64,000 bases of DNA from Citrobacter arsenatis (lineage in GTDB: Bacteria > Pseudomonadota > Gammaproteobacteria > Enterobacterales > Enterobacteriaceae), in NCBI RefSeq assembly GCF_004353845.1, contig NZ_CP037864.1, positions 3,534,001 to 3,598,000 on the forward strand, given 5' to 3'. The notes under the pieces were generated by a model. That model searched no databases. It was not told where the DNA came from and saw nothing but the letters and a program-made list of their open reading frames with translations. The translations under genes and the position numbers were made by a program. Below, one piece after another: positions 54,253-62,576 of the stretch; the first letter of the stretch is position 1, and each line of letters begins with the position of its first letter.

Positions 54253-54615
54253 ATGTCACAACCTGACGCTATTATTCGTATAAAAAACCTTCGTCTGCGC
54301 ACCTTTATCGGCATTAAAGAAGAGGAGATCCTTAACCGCCAGGATATCGTCATCAACATTGCCATTCACTATCCGGCAGACAAAGCTCGAACCAGCGAAG
54401 ATATCAACGACGCGCTGAATTACCGCACTATTACTAAAAGCATCATTGCCCACGTGGAGGGTAACCGCTTCTCATTGTTAGAAAAATTAACTCAAGATGT
54501 GCTCGATATCGCACGCGAACATCACTGGGTCACTTATGCTGAAGTGGAGATAGATAAACTTCACGCATTGCGTTACGCCGACTCAGTTTCTATGTCGCTG
54601 AGCTGGCAGCGCTAA
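54253..54615 (+). CDS. folX: Dihydroneopterin triphosphate 2'-epimerase FolX
   Basis: 120 residues from ATG 54253 (AGGAGG-type site GGAGGAAACC just before). T-fold of the DHNA family, with catalytic Glu and Lys in IGIKEEEILNRQD and DKLHALRYADSVS. It epimerises dihydroneopterin triphosphate in E. coli. It precedes yfcH by 20 bases and is probably co-transcribed. Confidence 0.94.
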   Translation: MSQPDAIIRIKNLRLRTFIGIKEEEILNRQDIVINIAIHYPADKARTSEDINDALNYRTITKSIIAHVEGNRFSLLEKLTQDVLDIAREHHWVTYAEVEIDKLHALRYADSVSMSLSWQR

Positions 54616-54635
54616 AACGTAACCCGGGAGGCGAC

Positions 54636-55529
54636 ATGCAGATTCTGATTACCGGCGGTACTGGCCTGATTGGACGTCATCTGATCCCCCGCCTGCTGGA
54701 ACTGGGGCATCAGATAACCGTAGTGACTCGTTCCCCTGATAAGGCGCGTCAGATTCTCGACTCCCGGGTCACGCTGTCCAAAGGTCTGGCAGAGCGGCAA
54801 AACCTCAATGATATTGATGCCGTGATTAACCTTGCCGGAGAGCCAATTGCAGATAAGCGCTGGAGCGCACAGCAAAAGGAACGCCTGTGCCAAAGTCGCT
54901 GGGGCATAACGCAGAAGCTGGTCGATTTAATCAATGCCAGCGAGACGCCGCCCGCGGTGCTCATTTCCGGTTCCGCTACCGGTTACTACGGCGATTTGGG
55001 CGAAGTTGTGGTTACGGAAGAAGAACCGCCGCATAACGAATTTACCCACAAGCTGTGCGCCCGCTGGGAGCAAATTGCCAGCACTGCGCAAAGCGACAAA
55101 ACCCGGGTGTGTATGCTGCGTACCGGCGTGGTGCTGGCCTCTGCTGGCGGTATTCTGGCAAAAATGGTCCCGCCGTTTCGTCTTGGCTTAGGTGGACCCA
55201 TTGGCAACGGACGCCAGTATATGGCCTGGATCCATGTTGATGATATGGTCAACGGAATTATTTGGCTGCTGGATAACGATCTGCGCGGCCCCTTCAATAT
55301 GGTTTCACCCTATCCGGTTCACAATGAACAGTTTGCTCACGCGTTGGGCCACGCTCTGAACCGCCCTGCGATTCTGCGCGTTCCCGCCAGCGTAATGCGT
55401 CTACTGATGGGCGAGTCTTCGGTGCTGGTCCTCGGCGGGCAGCGGGCGTTGCCAAAACGCCTGGAAGCGTCCGGTTTTGCGTTTCGCTGGTACGATTTAG
55501 AAGAAGCGCTGGCGGATGTCATCCGATAA
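54636..55529 (+). CDS. yfcH: SDR-type epimerase family protein YfcH
   Basis: 297 residues. The N-terminal NAD(P) motif TGGTGLIGRHLIPRLLELGH and the characteristic SGSATGYYGDLGE active-site loop place it in the extended SDR / TIGR01777 family. A C-terminal DUF1731 segment follows (about 245-297). Function is unknown; folX proximity suggests a possible link to pterin metabolism, but this is only context. Confidence 0.93.
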   Translation: MQILITGGTGLIGRHLIPRLLELGHQITVVTRSPDKARQILDSRVTLSKGLAERQNLNDIDAVINLAGEPIADKRWSAQQKERLCQSRWGITQKLVDLINASETPPAVLISGSATGYYGDLGEVVVTEEEPPHNEFTHKLCARWEQIASTAQSDKTRVCMLRTGVVLASAGGILAKMVPPFRLGLGGPIGNGRQYMAWIHVDDMVNGIIWLLDNDLRGPFNMVSPYPVHNEQFAHALGHALNRPAILRVPASVMRLLMGESSVLVLGGQRALPKRLEASGFAFRWYDLEEALADVIR

Positions 55530-55600
55530 CCCCTAAGCGCTATTCACAGTCGCCGTTGTGGTGGTAAGGTTATAGACCAGATTTCCGCAATGGCGACGTT

Positions 55601-56116
55601 ATGGCGATAATATCGACTCCCCGACTTACCCTCTCTTTATTTCAATTTTCTGACTGGTCATTTTTCCAGAAACTCCGTGAATGTCCTGAAGTCATGCGTT
55701 ATATGGGCGACATCGCCCCGGCGAAAGACACGCGTCTGTTATTCGCCAGACGCCTGGCCGCCCAGCATACGTTCGTCATCCGCGAGCATAACAACCCCAC
55801 CCCGCTTGGCGACATTGGTCTGCAAATCAGTCATTTATACCCGCACGAGGCCGACCTCGGCTACGCCATCTTACCGCAGGCTCAGGGGAAAGGAATTGCC
55901 AGCGAAGCCGTCCTCGCGGTGTGTCAGTACGCCTTCGAGCATGCCGGTGTGAAGGCGATAAACGCATACGCACTGGCGGATAACAAGGGCTCAATACGTA
56001 TTCTGGAAAAAACGGGATTTGTACGTACGCAGGTACTGGAAAAGGCGTATGAGATAGACGGTATCGCCTACGATGACTGGGTGTTCCGGCTGGAGCACGA
56101 CGTGCTAAAATTGTAA
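55601..56116 (+). CDS. GNAT acetyltransferase, RimJ/RimL-like
   Basis: 171 residues. The GNAT fold shows TPRLTLSLFQFSDWSFF at the start, then the acyl-CoA motif GYAILPQAQGKGIASEAVLAVCQYAFEH and EKTGFVRTQVLEKAYEID. It belongs to the RimJ/RimL N-terminal or small-molecule acetyltransferase group; substrate unknown. E. coli K-12 has a transposase-like gene (yfcI/rpnB) in this gap, so this gene is a difference from it. It converges with hisP and shares a hairpin with it. Confidence 0.85.
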   Translation: MAIISTPRLTLSLFQFSDWSFFQKLRECPEVMRYMGDIAPAKDTRLLFARRLAAQHTFVIREHNNPTPLGDIGLQISHLYPHEADLGYAILPQAQGKGIASEAVLAVCQYAFEHAGVKAINAYALADNKGSIRILEKTGFVRTQVLEKAYEIDGIAYDDWVFRLEHDVLKL

Positions 56117-56142
56117 GCCCGGAAAGCGTCGCGCCTCCGGGC
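56117..56142. terminator. Hairpin between the GNAT gene and hisP
   Basis: GCCCGGA (56117-56123) and TCCGGGC (56136-56142) flank a 12-base loop. It lies between convergent stops and could end both transcripts, though T runs are weak. Confidence 0.45.
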
Positions 56143-56149
56143 GGGTGAC

Positions 56150-56923
56150 TTACTTCAACGAACCTTTGAGAAACTGCTGCAAACGCGGGCTTTGCGGATT
56201 ACCGAATACCTGCTCCGGGTCGCCCTCTTCTTCAATTTTCCCCTGATGCAGGAAAATCACATGTGTGGAGACATGACGAGCGAATCCCATTTCGTGGGTC
56301 ACGACCACCATGGTTTTACCCTCTTCCGCCAACTGTTGCATAATGCGCAGCACTTCACCCACAAGCTCTGGGTCAAGCGCCGACGTAGGCTCATCAAACA
56401 GCAACACTTCCGGTTCCATCGCCAGCGCTCGGGCAATAGAGACACGCTGCTGCTGGCCACCGGACAGGTGCACCGGATACTTGCCCTGTGCACGCTCATC
56501 AATACCCACTTTAGCCAGATACTTCACCGCACGTTCACGGGCCTCCTGCTTGCTCAGCCCCAGCACCTGGATCGGCGCTTCCATCACGTTTTCCAGCACC
56601 GTCATGTGGCTCCACAGATTAAAGTGCTGAAAAACCATCGTCAGTCTTGTGCGCAGCAGGCGCAGTTGATTTTTGTCCGCAACCTTGAGCTGACCGTCTT
56701 TGTCGCGCACCAGGCCAATATTCTGGCCACTGACGACAATCGACCCGGCGCTCGGTTTCTCGAGAAAGTTAATACAGCGCAGGAAGGTACTTTTACCGGA
56801 ACCAGACGAGCCAATAATACTGATAACATCACCCGCATTGGCTTGCAGCGATACCCCTTTCAGCACTTCATGTTCGCCGTAGTGCTTATGTAAATCGATA
56901 ACGTTTAATTTATTTTCAGACAT
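56150..56923 (-). CDS. hisP: Histidine/LAO ABC transporter ATPase HisP
   Basis: 257 residues from ATG 56923 (MSENKLNVIDLHKHYG); the longer frame is rejected. Walker A GSSGSGKST (about 39-47), signature LSGGQQQR, Walker B VLLFDEP and the switch His in VVVTHEMGFA are intact. It powers uptake of histidine (with HisJ) and lysine/arginine/ornithine (with ArgT). Last gene of the hisJQMP unit. Confidence 0.97.
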   Translation of the reverse strand: MSENKLNVIDLHKHYGEHEVLKGVSLQANAGDVISIIGSSGSGKSTFLRCINFLEKPSAGSIVVSGQNIGLVRDKDGQLKVADKNQLRLLRTRLTMVFQHFNLWSHMTVLENVMEAPIQVLGLSKQEARERAVKYLAKVGIDERAQGKYPVHLSGGQQQRVSIARALAMEPEVLLFDEPTSALDPELVGEVLRIMQQLAEEGKTMVVVTHEMGFARHVSTHVIFLHQGKIEEEGDPEQVFGNPQSPRLQQFLKGSLK

Positions 56924-56936
56924 CGTGTTACTCGAA

Positions 56937-57644
56937 TCATTTAGAGGATACATGCTGCAACCAGCGTTTTTCCGCTTTACGGAACAGGCTGATCAGGACA
57001 TACGAAATAATCAAATACAGCACCGCGGCAATACCGAAAGCGGTAAACGGCTGATAGGTTGCCGAGTTGATATCGCGGGCGATTTTCAACAAGTCAGGCA
57101 CCGTTGCAGTAAACGCCAGCGCCGTGGAGTGCAGCATTAAAATGACTTCATTGCTGTAAGCCGGCAGCGCAATACGCAGCGCGGAAGGCAAAATAATGCA
57201 GCGATACAGTTTAAACGACGAGAACCCGTAGGCACGCGCGGCCTCAATCTCACCATGGGGCACGGAACGGATAGCCCCGGCGAAGATCTCCGTAGTATAG
57301 GCGCAGGTATTCAGCGTCAACGCCAGTACTGTGCAATTCAGCCCACTGCGGAAAAACGCATTGAGGAAATCCGTGCCTTTAACTATCTCCAGCGTATACA
57401 TCCCGGAATAAAACACCAGCAGCTGTACATACAGTGGGGTCCCACGAAAAATATAGGTGAACAGCCAGATGGGAAACTGGATAAATTTATTACTGGAAAC
57501 ACGACCAATTGCCAAAAACAGCGCCAGTATCCCGCCCATCACCACTGATGAAATAAGAAGCCACAGGGTAATAGCAACGCCGGTATAGCGATATCCGTCG
57601 GTCCACAGCAGGGACTTCCAGTATTCCTGAATAATCTCAATCAC
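56937..57644 (-). CDS. hisM: Histidine/LAO permease subunit HisM
   Basis: 235 residues. Polar-amino-acid ABC permease, with five membrane helices and the EAA loop EIEAARAYGFSSFKLYRCIILPSA that contacts HisP. It forms the heterodimeric channel with HisQ. It overlaps hisQ by four bases. Confidence 0.96.
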   Translation of the reverse strand: MIEIIQEYWKSLLWTDGYRYTGVAITLWLLISSVVMGGILALFLAIGRVSSNKFIQFPIWLFTYIFRGTPLYVQLLVFYSGMYTLEIVKGTDFLNAFFRSGLNCTVLALTLNTCAYTTEIFAGAIRSVPHGEIEAARAYGFSSFKLYRCIILPSALRIALPAYSNEVILMLHSTALAFTATVPDLLKIARDINSATYQPFTAFGIAAVLYLIISYVLISLFRKAEKRWLQHVSSK

Positions 57645-58327
57645 AGGTCAGCCCTCTTCACACCCACGGAATAGCGGCGCTCAAGGTACAGCAGCACACC
57701 ATTAGAAACAGTGGTAAACACCAGATAGATGACCCCGCACACTACGGCAAAATAGAACGGCTCCCAGGTACTCTTCCCGGCAAGCTGAGTGGCTTTCACC
57801 ACGTCTTCAAGTCCAAGCAACGACACCAGCGCCGTGGCCTTAAGAATAACCTGCCAGTTGTTGCCAATTCCCGGTAAGGCATAGCGCATCATCGCCGGGA
57901 ACATTATGCGGCGAAATATTTGTGAGTTGGTAAAACCGAATGCCGTCGCGGCTTCAATATGGCCTTTGGGCACGGCCATAAATGCGCCACGAAATGTTTC
58001 GGTAAAATAGGCGCCGTAGATAAACCCAAGCGTAATGATACCCGCGACCATTGGATCGATATCAATCTGGCCGATACCGATGGCATCGGTAATAGTATTC
58101 AGCGCGATTTGTAATCCGTAGAAGATGAGCAGCATTAAGACCAGATCGGGCACGCCGCGAATAAGCGTTGTGTACCCTTCGAATATAAGCGCCAGCGCCC
58201 GGCTTTGCGACAGCTTTGCTGCCGCGCCGACAAGGCCTATCAGAACCGCCAGTACCACCGAGCTGAGTGCCAGCTCCAGCGTAACAATTGCGCCCTGTAA
58301 AATAACACCTGAAAAGCCATACAACAT
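57641..58327 (-). CDS. hisQ: Histidine/LAO permease subunit HisQ
   Basis: 228 residues. Paralogue of HisM with the EAA loop HIEAATAFGFTNSQIFRRIMFPAMMR. Five helices. It precedes hisM and follows hisJ after a REP-bearing gap of about 186 bases, so expression may be uncoupled from hisJ. Confidence 0.96.
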   Translation of the reverse strand: MLYGFSGVILQGAIVTLELALSSVVLAVLIGLVGAAAKLSQSRALALIFEGYTTLIRGVPDLVLMLLIFYGLQIALNTITDAIGIGQIDIDPMVAGIITLGFIYGAYFTETFRGAFMAVPKGHIEAATAFGFTNSQIFRRIMFPAMMRYALPGIGNNWQVILKATALVSLLGLEDVVKATQLAGKSTWEPFYFAVVCGVIYLVFTTVSNGVLLYLERRYSVGVKRADL

Positions 58328-58392
58328 GCTGCCTGTCCTGTCGTGTGTGGTGGAGTAATAAGCCTCTTTTGATTTCAGACTAACCGTTAAAT

Positions 58393-58463
58393 GCCGGATG
58401 GCGGCTTTGCCTTATCCGGCCTACAAAATCAACGTAGGCCTGATAAGCGCAGCGCCATCAGGC
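58393..58463. repeat. REP pair between hisJ and hisQ
   Basis: GCCGGATGGCGGCTTTGCC ending ATCCGGCCTAC, and GTAGGCCTGATAAGCGCAGC ending CATCAGGC. This is the classic REP location in the histidine transport operon, where REPs were first described; it reduces distal gene expression. Confidence 0.92.
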
Positions 58464-58513
58464 ATAAATTCAACGCGTCAAAAATCTACGGGCTTTATCA
58501 GCACCTGCGGTGA

Positions 58514-59296
58514 TTAACCGCCGTAAACATCAAAATCGAAGTACTTTTTCGCCAGCTTCTCGTAAGTACCGTCAGCTCGCATTTCGGCAAAGGCTTTATT
58601 CAGCGCTTCGCGCAGTTCGTTGTCGTCTTTGCGCAGTCCCATACCGGTACCCACGCCAAACAATTTCTCGTCTTTCACAGACGGGCCGCCGAATTTATAA
58701 TCTTTACCAACTGGCTGCTTCAGGAAGCCTTCGCTTGCCGCGACTTCATCCTGGAATGCGGCGTCAATACGCCCGGCAGTCAGGTCAGAATAGATATTGT
58801 CTTGCCCCTGATAGGAGACAATTTCAATGCCTTTTGGCGCCCAATGTTCGTTGCCAAACGTTTCCTGAGTGGTGCCCTGCAGCACGCCAACACGCTTGCC
58901 TTTCAGCGACTCAATGGTCGGCTGAATAGCAGAATCTTTAGCGACAACCAGACGCGAGTCCGCTGCATAAAGTTTGTCGGTAAAAGCGATTTCCTGCTGA
59001 CGTTTTTCAGTGATGGAAAGCGAAGACATAATCGCATCGATTTTCTTCGCTTTTAGCGAAGGGATCAGCGCGTCCAGCGGGTTTTCCACGAAGGTACATT
59101 GTGTATTGATACGTTTGCACAGCTCTTTGGCCAGATCGATATCAAAACCGACTAATTCACCCTGCGCATTTTTCGATTCAAACGGCGCATAAGTAGGATC
59201 GGTACCGATACGAATTTTTTGCGGAATGGCTGCAAATGCTGCGGTAGCACTGGAGAAAGCCAGGACCAGAGAAAGAGACAACACCAGTTTTTTCAT
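58514..59296 (-). CDS. hisJ: Periplasmic histidine-binding protein HisJ
   Basis: 260 residues from ATG 59296, with a Sec signal peptide (1-22, AFA-AIPQ cleavage). Two lobes of the solute-binding type II fold, with SSLSITEKRQQEIAFTDKLY and the hinge segments intact. It delivers histidine to HisQMP. An in-frame ATG four codons upstream is less likely. Confidence 0.97.
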   Translation of the reverse strand: MKKLVLSLSLVLAFSSATAAFAAIPQKIRIGTDPTYAPFESKNAQGELVGFDIDLAKELCKRINTQCTFVENPLDALIPSLKAKKIDAIMSSLSITEKRQQEIAFTDKLYAADSRLVVAKDSAIQPTIESLKGKRVGVLQGTTQETFGNEHWAPKGIEIVSYQGQDNIYSDLTAGRIDAAFQDEVAASEGFLKQPVGKDYKFGGPSVKDEKLFGVGTGMGLRKDDNELREALNKAFAEMRADGTYEKLAKKYFDFDVYGG

Positions 59297-59543
59297 AACT
59301 ATCCTCAACAGACTGTCTTTTATAGGGGATCTTTACAGGACCAGGTGCAGTTATCGTGCCATTAATCAGGCCGACAAGGCAAAGCATTCTACCCTGCCGA
59401 CGGTATTTATTTGCATGAAAAGCGCTTAAGTATGCACTCATGCTTATTAAATCAGCGACAAAAGCACCAAAACAGTGCACTGAATTTATTATGCACCGTA
59501 ATGGTTACCCGCAATGGTGCAGTCAATTCCCCGCTACGGTGTA

Positions 59544-60326
59544 TTAATCGCCGTAGACATTAAAGTTAAAATACTTGCTCGCCATTTTGTCGTAGGTGCC
59601 ATCTTTGCGCAGTTCGCCCAGCGCTTTATCAAAAGCGGCTTTCAGCTCTACATCATCTTTGCGCAAACCAATCCCGGTTCCGTCGCCAAAGTATTTTTTA
59701 TCTTTTACCGAAGGACCGGCAAAGGCGTAGTCCTTACCGGCTGGTTGCTTCAGGAAACCTTCGCTGGCCGCGACTTCATCCTGCAACGCCGCGTCCAGAC
59801 GACCTGCGGTCAGGTCAGAATAGATCAGGTCCTGGTTCGCATAGGCCACCACATCCACGCCTTTGCTGCGCCAGTTGTCATTGGCATAGGCTTCCTGAGT
59901 AGAACCTTGCAGGACGCCAACGTGTTTACCCTTGAGAGAGTCCAGAGTCGGTTGAATTGGGGAACCTTTCGCGGCGATCAGACGTGAGTCTGCTGCATAA
60001 AGTTTGTCTGAGAACGCAATCTCTTGCTGTCGCTTCTCGGTGATAGAAAGCGAGGAGATGATGGCATCAATTTTTTTCGCTTTCAGCGATGGGATCAGCG
60101 CATCAAAGTCGCTGGCAACCCAGGTACATTTAATCTGCATGCGCTTACACATCTCATTTCCCAGATCGATATCAAAGCCGACAAAGTCGCCCTTGGCATC
60201 TTTAGAGGAAAAAGGTGCGTACGTTGTATCTGTACCAATACGAACCGTCTGCGGAAGTGCTGCGTAGCTGGCCGCGGTGGCGGAGAGTCCTACCAGCAAA
60301 GACAAAGCAAGAACCGTCTTCTTCAT
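59544..60326 (-). CDS. argT: Periplasmic lysine/arginine/ornithine-binding protein ArgT
   Basis: 260 residues with a signal peptide (1-22). Close paralogue of HisJ, sharing the SSLSITEKRQQEIAFSDKLYAADSRL core. It binds Lys, Arg and Orn for HisQMP. Its upstream region has a sigma-54-type promoter and a C/A-rich leader (see entries), so nitrogen limitation and GcvB likely control it. Confidence 0.97.
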   Translation of the reverse strand: MKKTVLALSLLVGLSATAASYAALPQTVRIGTDTTYAPFSSKDAKGDFVGFDIDLGNEMCKRMQIKCTWVASDFDALIPSLKAKKIDAIISSLSITEKRQQEIAFSDKLYAADSRLIAAKGSPIQPTLDSLKGKHVGVLQGSTQEAYANDNWRSKGVDVVAYANQDLIYSDLTAGRLDAALQDEVAASEGFLKQPAGKDYAFAGPSVKDKKYFGDGTGIGLRKDDVELKAAFDKALGELRKDGTYDKMASKYFNFNVYGD

Positions 60327-60356
60327 ACATAACCCTCAAGTGGCGTAATTTTATTA

Positions 60357-60382
60357 TGTTTTACGTTGTGTTGTGTGTTTGC
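60357..60382 (-). promoter_or_regulatory. C/A-rich GcvB target in the argT leader
   Basis: The minus strand reads CAAACACACAACACAACG about 35-55 bases before the argT start. Salmonella argT is a direct target of GcvB, whose G/U-rich R1 pairs with C/A-rich leaders. The site lies at the very start of the predicted transcript. Confidence 0.6.
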
Positions 60383-60393
60383 AGACTTTTTCA

Positions 60394-60409
60394 TGCAGGT
60401 CTTATGCCA
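60394..60409 (-). promoter_or_regulatory. Sigma-54-type promoter of argT
   Basis: Minus strand TGGCATAAGACCTGCA: GG and GC at the -24/-12 spacing of RpoN promoters (TGGCAY-N5-TTGCA), with one mismatch. It predicts a start near 60384, about 58 bases before the argT ATG. argT is nitrogen-regulated in Salmonella. Confidence 0.7.
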
Positions 60410-60563
60410 TTTTCGCGTCGATGAGGATATTCGACGTTAAATATGTTAATAAAACGTTGCAATAATGTCCTGATTTTGAAGATAGCAGGTCTGGCGGTTG
60501 AACCGCAGCGTTTCGTTGAGTTTTAACGAATTAAATGTTGAGGATATGATCGCGGTTACAAAA

Positions 60564-60582
60564 TTGCCCTGAAACAGGGCAA
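60564..60582 (-). terminator. ubiX terminator
   Basis: TTGCCCTG and CAGGGCAA (60564-60571 with 60575-60582) form a perfect stem with a three-base loop, followed on the minus strand by TTTTG. It lies about 31 bases after the ubiX stop. Confidence 0.7.
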
Positions 60583-60613
60583 CGGATGTTTCTTTGCACG
60601 CTGATGGAACGGC

Positions 60614-61183
60614 TTACGCCCCTTGCCAGCGGGTGAACAGGTCCTGTGGAAGGGAGATATCAAACTGATCGAGAACACGATTAACTGTTTGATTAATAAC
60701 ATCATCTAGCGTTTGAGGTCGATGATAGAAAGCCGGAACAGGCGGCATAATCACCGCACCAATTTCCGCAGCCTGCGTCATTAGCCGCAAATGTCCCAGA
60801 TGCAGCGGCGTTTCACGCACGCACAACACCAGCGGGCGGCGTTCTTTCAACACCACGTCTGCCGCACGGGTAAGCAGCCCATCGGTGTAGCTGTGAACGA
60901 TGCCAGAAAGCGTTTTGATTGAACACGGCAAAATAACCATGCCGGCAGTCTGAAAAGAGCCAGAGGAGATACTGGCGGCGATATCGCGCGTATCGTGATT
61001 CACATTCGCCAGCGCCTGCACGTCGCGTACAGAGAGGTCCGTTTCCAGCGCCAGCGTCTGCCGGGCAGCGGCGCTCATCACCAGATGGGTTTCCACATCG
61101 GTAACGTCACGCAAAACCTGCAGCAGGCGCACGCCGTAAATTGCCCCGCTTGCGCCAGAAATACCAATGATGAGTCGTTTCAC
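60614..61183 (-). CDS. ubiX: Flavin prenyltransferase UbiX
   Basis: 189 residues from a GTG at 61183. AAGG lies eight bases upstream, and the encoded MKRLIIGISGASGAIYGVRLL matches E. coli UbiX exactly in length; longer frames are rejected. The flavodoxin-like fold binds FMN through ISGASG and SSGSFQTAGM. It makes prenylated FMN, the cofactor for UbiD decarboxylase in ubiquinone synthesis. Confidence 0.95.
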   Translation of the reverse strand: MKRLIIGISGASGAIYGVRLLQVLRDVTDVETHLVMSAAARQTLALETDLSVRDVQALANVNHDTRDIAASISSGSFQTAGMVILPCSIKTLSGIVHSYTDGLLTRAADVVLKERRPLVLCVRETPLHLGHLRLMTQAAEIGAVIMPPVPAFYHRPQTLDDVINQTVNRVLDQFDISLPQDLFTRWQGA

Positions 61184-61223
61184 TGTGAGAGCCTTTTCGT
61201 CGTAATGGCGAGACTTTGCCGGA

Positions 61224-62237
61224 TTACGGCGTCGGGCGCAACTGTGAATGTGACGCTGCACTGAGCGAGCTTTCACGAACCACCAGACGAACCGGCAACA
61301 GCAGATTTCGTTCCCCTTGCTCATTGAGCAGCAAACGAAACGCATCCTGTCCAAGCTCATGCTTATCGACCGCAACGGTGGTTAACGCCGGATGTGCCCA
61401 GGTCGCTGCATCAATATCATCGAATCCAACAATGGCAATATCTTCCGGTACTCTGATTCCTTTGCGCGCGCAGACCCGCATCGCCACCAGAGCGGCAATA
61501 TCGTTATAGGCAAAAATCGCGTCCGGCGGCTGGGGCAGCGCCAGCAGCTTGTCCAAGCCATCAACCAGCGCCTGCTCGATATTTTTGACCGGCGGCGCTT
61601 CAACCTGATATTCCTCAGGAAGCGTGAGTCCTGCTTCGAAAAGTGCCTGCTGATACCCTTCTACACGCTGGCGAATACTGTAATGACGCTGCGAATGACC
61701 AAGAAATGCAATGCGCTTGCGTCCCTGTTCAAGCAGATGCCGTGTAGCAATAAATCCGCCATGAAAATTATCCGGGTTGACGCAAGGAAAGTCGGCGGCC
61801 CACAGATCCACCAGCGCCACAGGTAATGCCAGCTTGCGCAGTTCAGCAAGTATTTCCGCTTCCAGATAACCGGCGCAGATAAGCGCATCGGGCTGGTGCA
61901 GATTAATCAGCTCCACCACCGAATCTTCTGGTCCGATAGGCAAGAAACTCATCGCAATGTCGTTTTCCCGGCAAGATTCGGCCACACCGAGCATTACCGT
62001 GGAATAGAAAGGCAACGCGCTGGCGATATTGTGTTCGCGATGCAGCAAAAAAAGTAAGCGCTTAATACGGCCGCTGCGCAAACGGCCAAAATCGTAACCC
62101 TCCGCCTGTGCAATCGCCAGTATTCGCTGACGCGTCTCCTCGCCAAGACCAGGTTGCCCTTTCAGCGCCCGGGAAACCGCAGCGATAGAAACGCCGCATG
62201 CGGATGCAATGTCTTTGATTCGGGTTTTTTTCGCCAT
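61224..62237 (-). CDS. LacI-family regulator
   Basis: 337 residues. The N-terminal HTH (about 6-27) reads IKDIASACGVSIAAVSRALKGQPG, with a hinge helix next (about 48-60, with TRQRILAIAQAEGYDF). A periplasmic-binding-protein-like effector domain follows (about 62-330). It is divergent from the sugar-symporter gene and most likely its local repressor. I cannot name the ligand. E. coli K-12 has purF here, so this cluster is accessory. Confidence 0.9.
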   Translation of the reverse strand: MAKKTRIKDIASACGVSIAAVSRALKGQPGLGEETRQRILAIAQAEGYDFGRLRSGRIKRLLFLLHREHNIASALPFYSTVMLGVAESCRENDIAMSFLPIGPEDSVVELINLHQPDALICAGYLEAEILAELRKLALPVALVDLWAADFPCVNPDNFHGGFIATRHLLEQGRKRIAFLGHSQRHYSIRQRVEGYQQALFEAGLTLPEEYQVEAPPVKNIEQALVDGLDKLLALPQPPDAIFAYNDIAALVAMRVCARKGIRVPEDIAIVGFDDIDAATWAHPALTTVAVDKHELGQDAFRLLLNEQGERNLLLPVRLVVRESSLSAASHSQLRPTP

Positions 62238-62385
62238 TCCGTTTGTTTACACCTGTCACGCGTTCTTTTGTCGATGTCCGGTTCTGTTAGCCGTAAGCAT
62301 ATCACCCTCACGGCGAGCGATTAACAATACGTAATTTACTCATAGAGTCACTACAAGAACCACTAATCGCACAATCTCGCCCCAC

Positions 62386-62407
62386 ATCTGTGATCAAGAT
62401 CACCTTT
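62386..62407. promoter_or_regulatory. CRP-binding site in the lacI-family/symporter intergenic region
   Basis: TGTGATCAAGATCACC (62389-62404) matches the CRP consensus TGTGA-N6-TCACA at nine of ten key bases. It lies about 180 bases before the symporter ATG and suggests catabolite control. Confidence 0.75.
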
Positions 62408-62414
62408 AAAATTA

Positions 62415-62429
62415 TTTTTCTAGTAAAAA
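62415..62429. promoter_or_regulatory. Candidate LacI-family operator 1
   Basis: TTTTTCTAGTAAAAA is a near-perfect dyad centred on TAG. Its TAGTAAAAA half recurs exactly 90 bases downstream. Position just after the CRP site fits a repressor operator. Binding is inferred. Confidence 0.45.
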
Positions 62430-62505
62430 TCAAGATCATTTTCACAGAGAACGAAACTCGTCATATACCAACACTCCAAGCCAGATCTATGCTCGCAAAC
62501 GTTAC

Positions 62506-62520
62506 TTGTTTAGTAAAAAC
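62506..62520. promoter_or_regulatory. Candidate LacI-family operator 2
   Basis: TTGTTTAGTAAAAAC shares TAGTAAAAA with operator 1. The two copies lie 90 bases apart, suitable for repression loops. It sits 57 bases before the symporter start. Confidence 0.45.
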
Positions 62521-62576
62521 TGTCAGAGATAAGCCGTAATGACTCTTTAAATCATCCCCCTGTTCGAGGATTGGTT

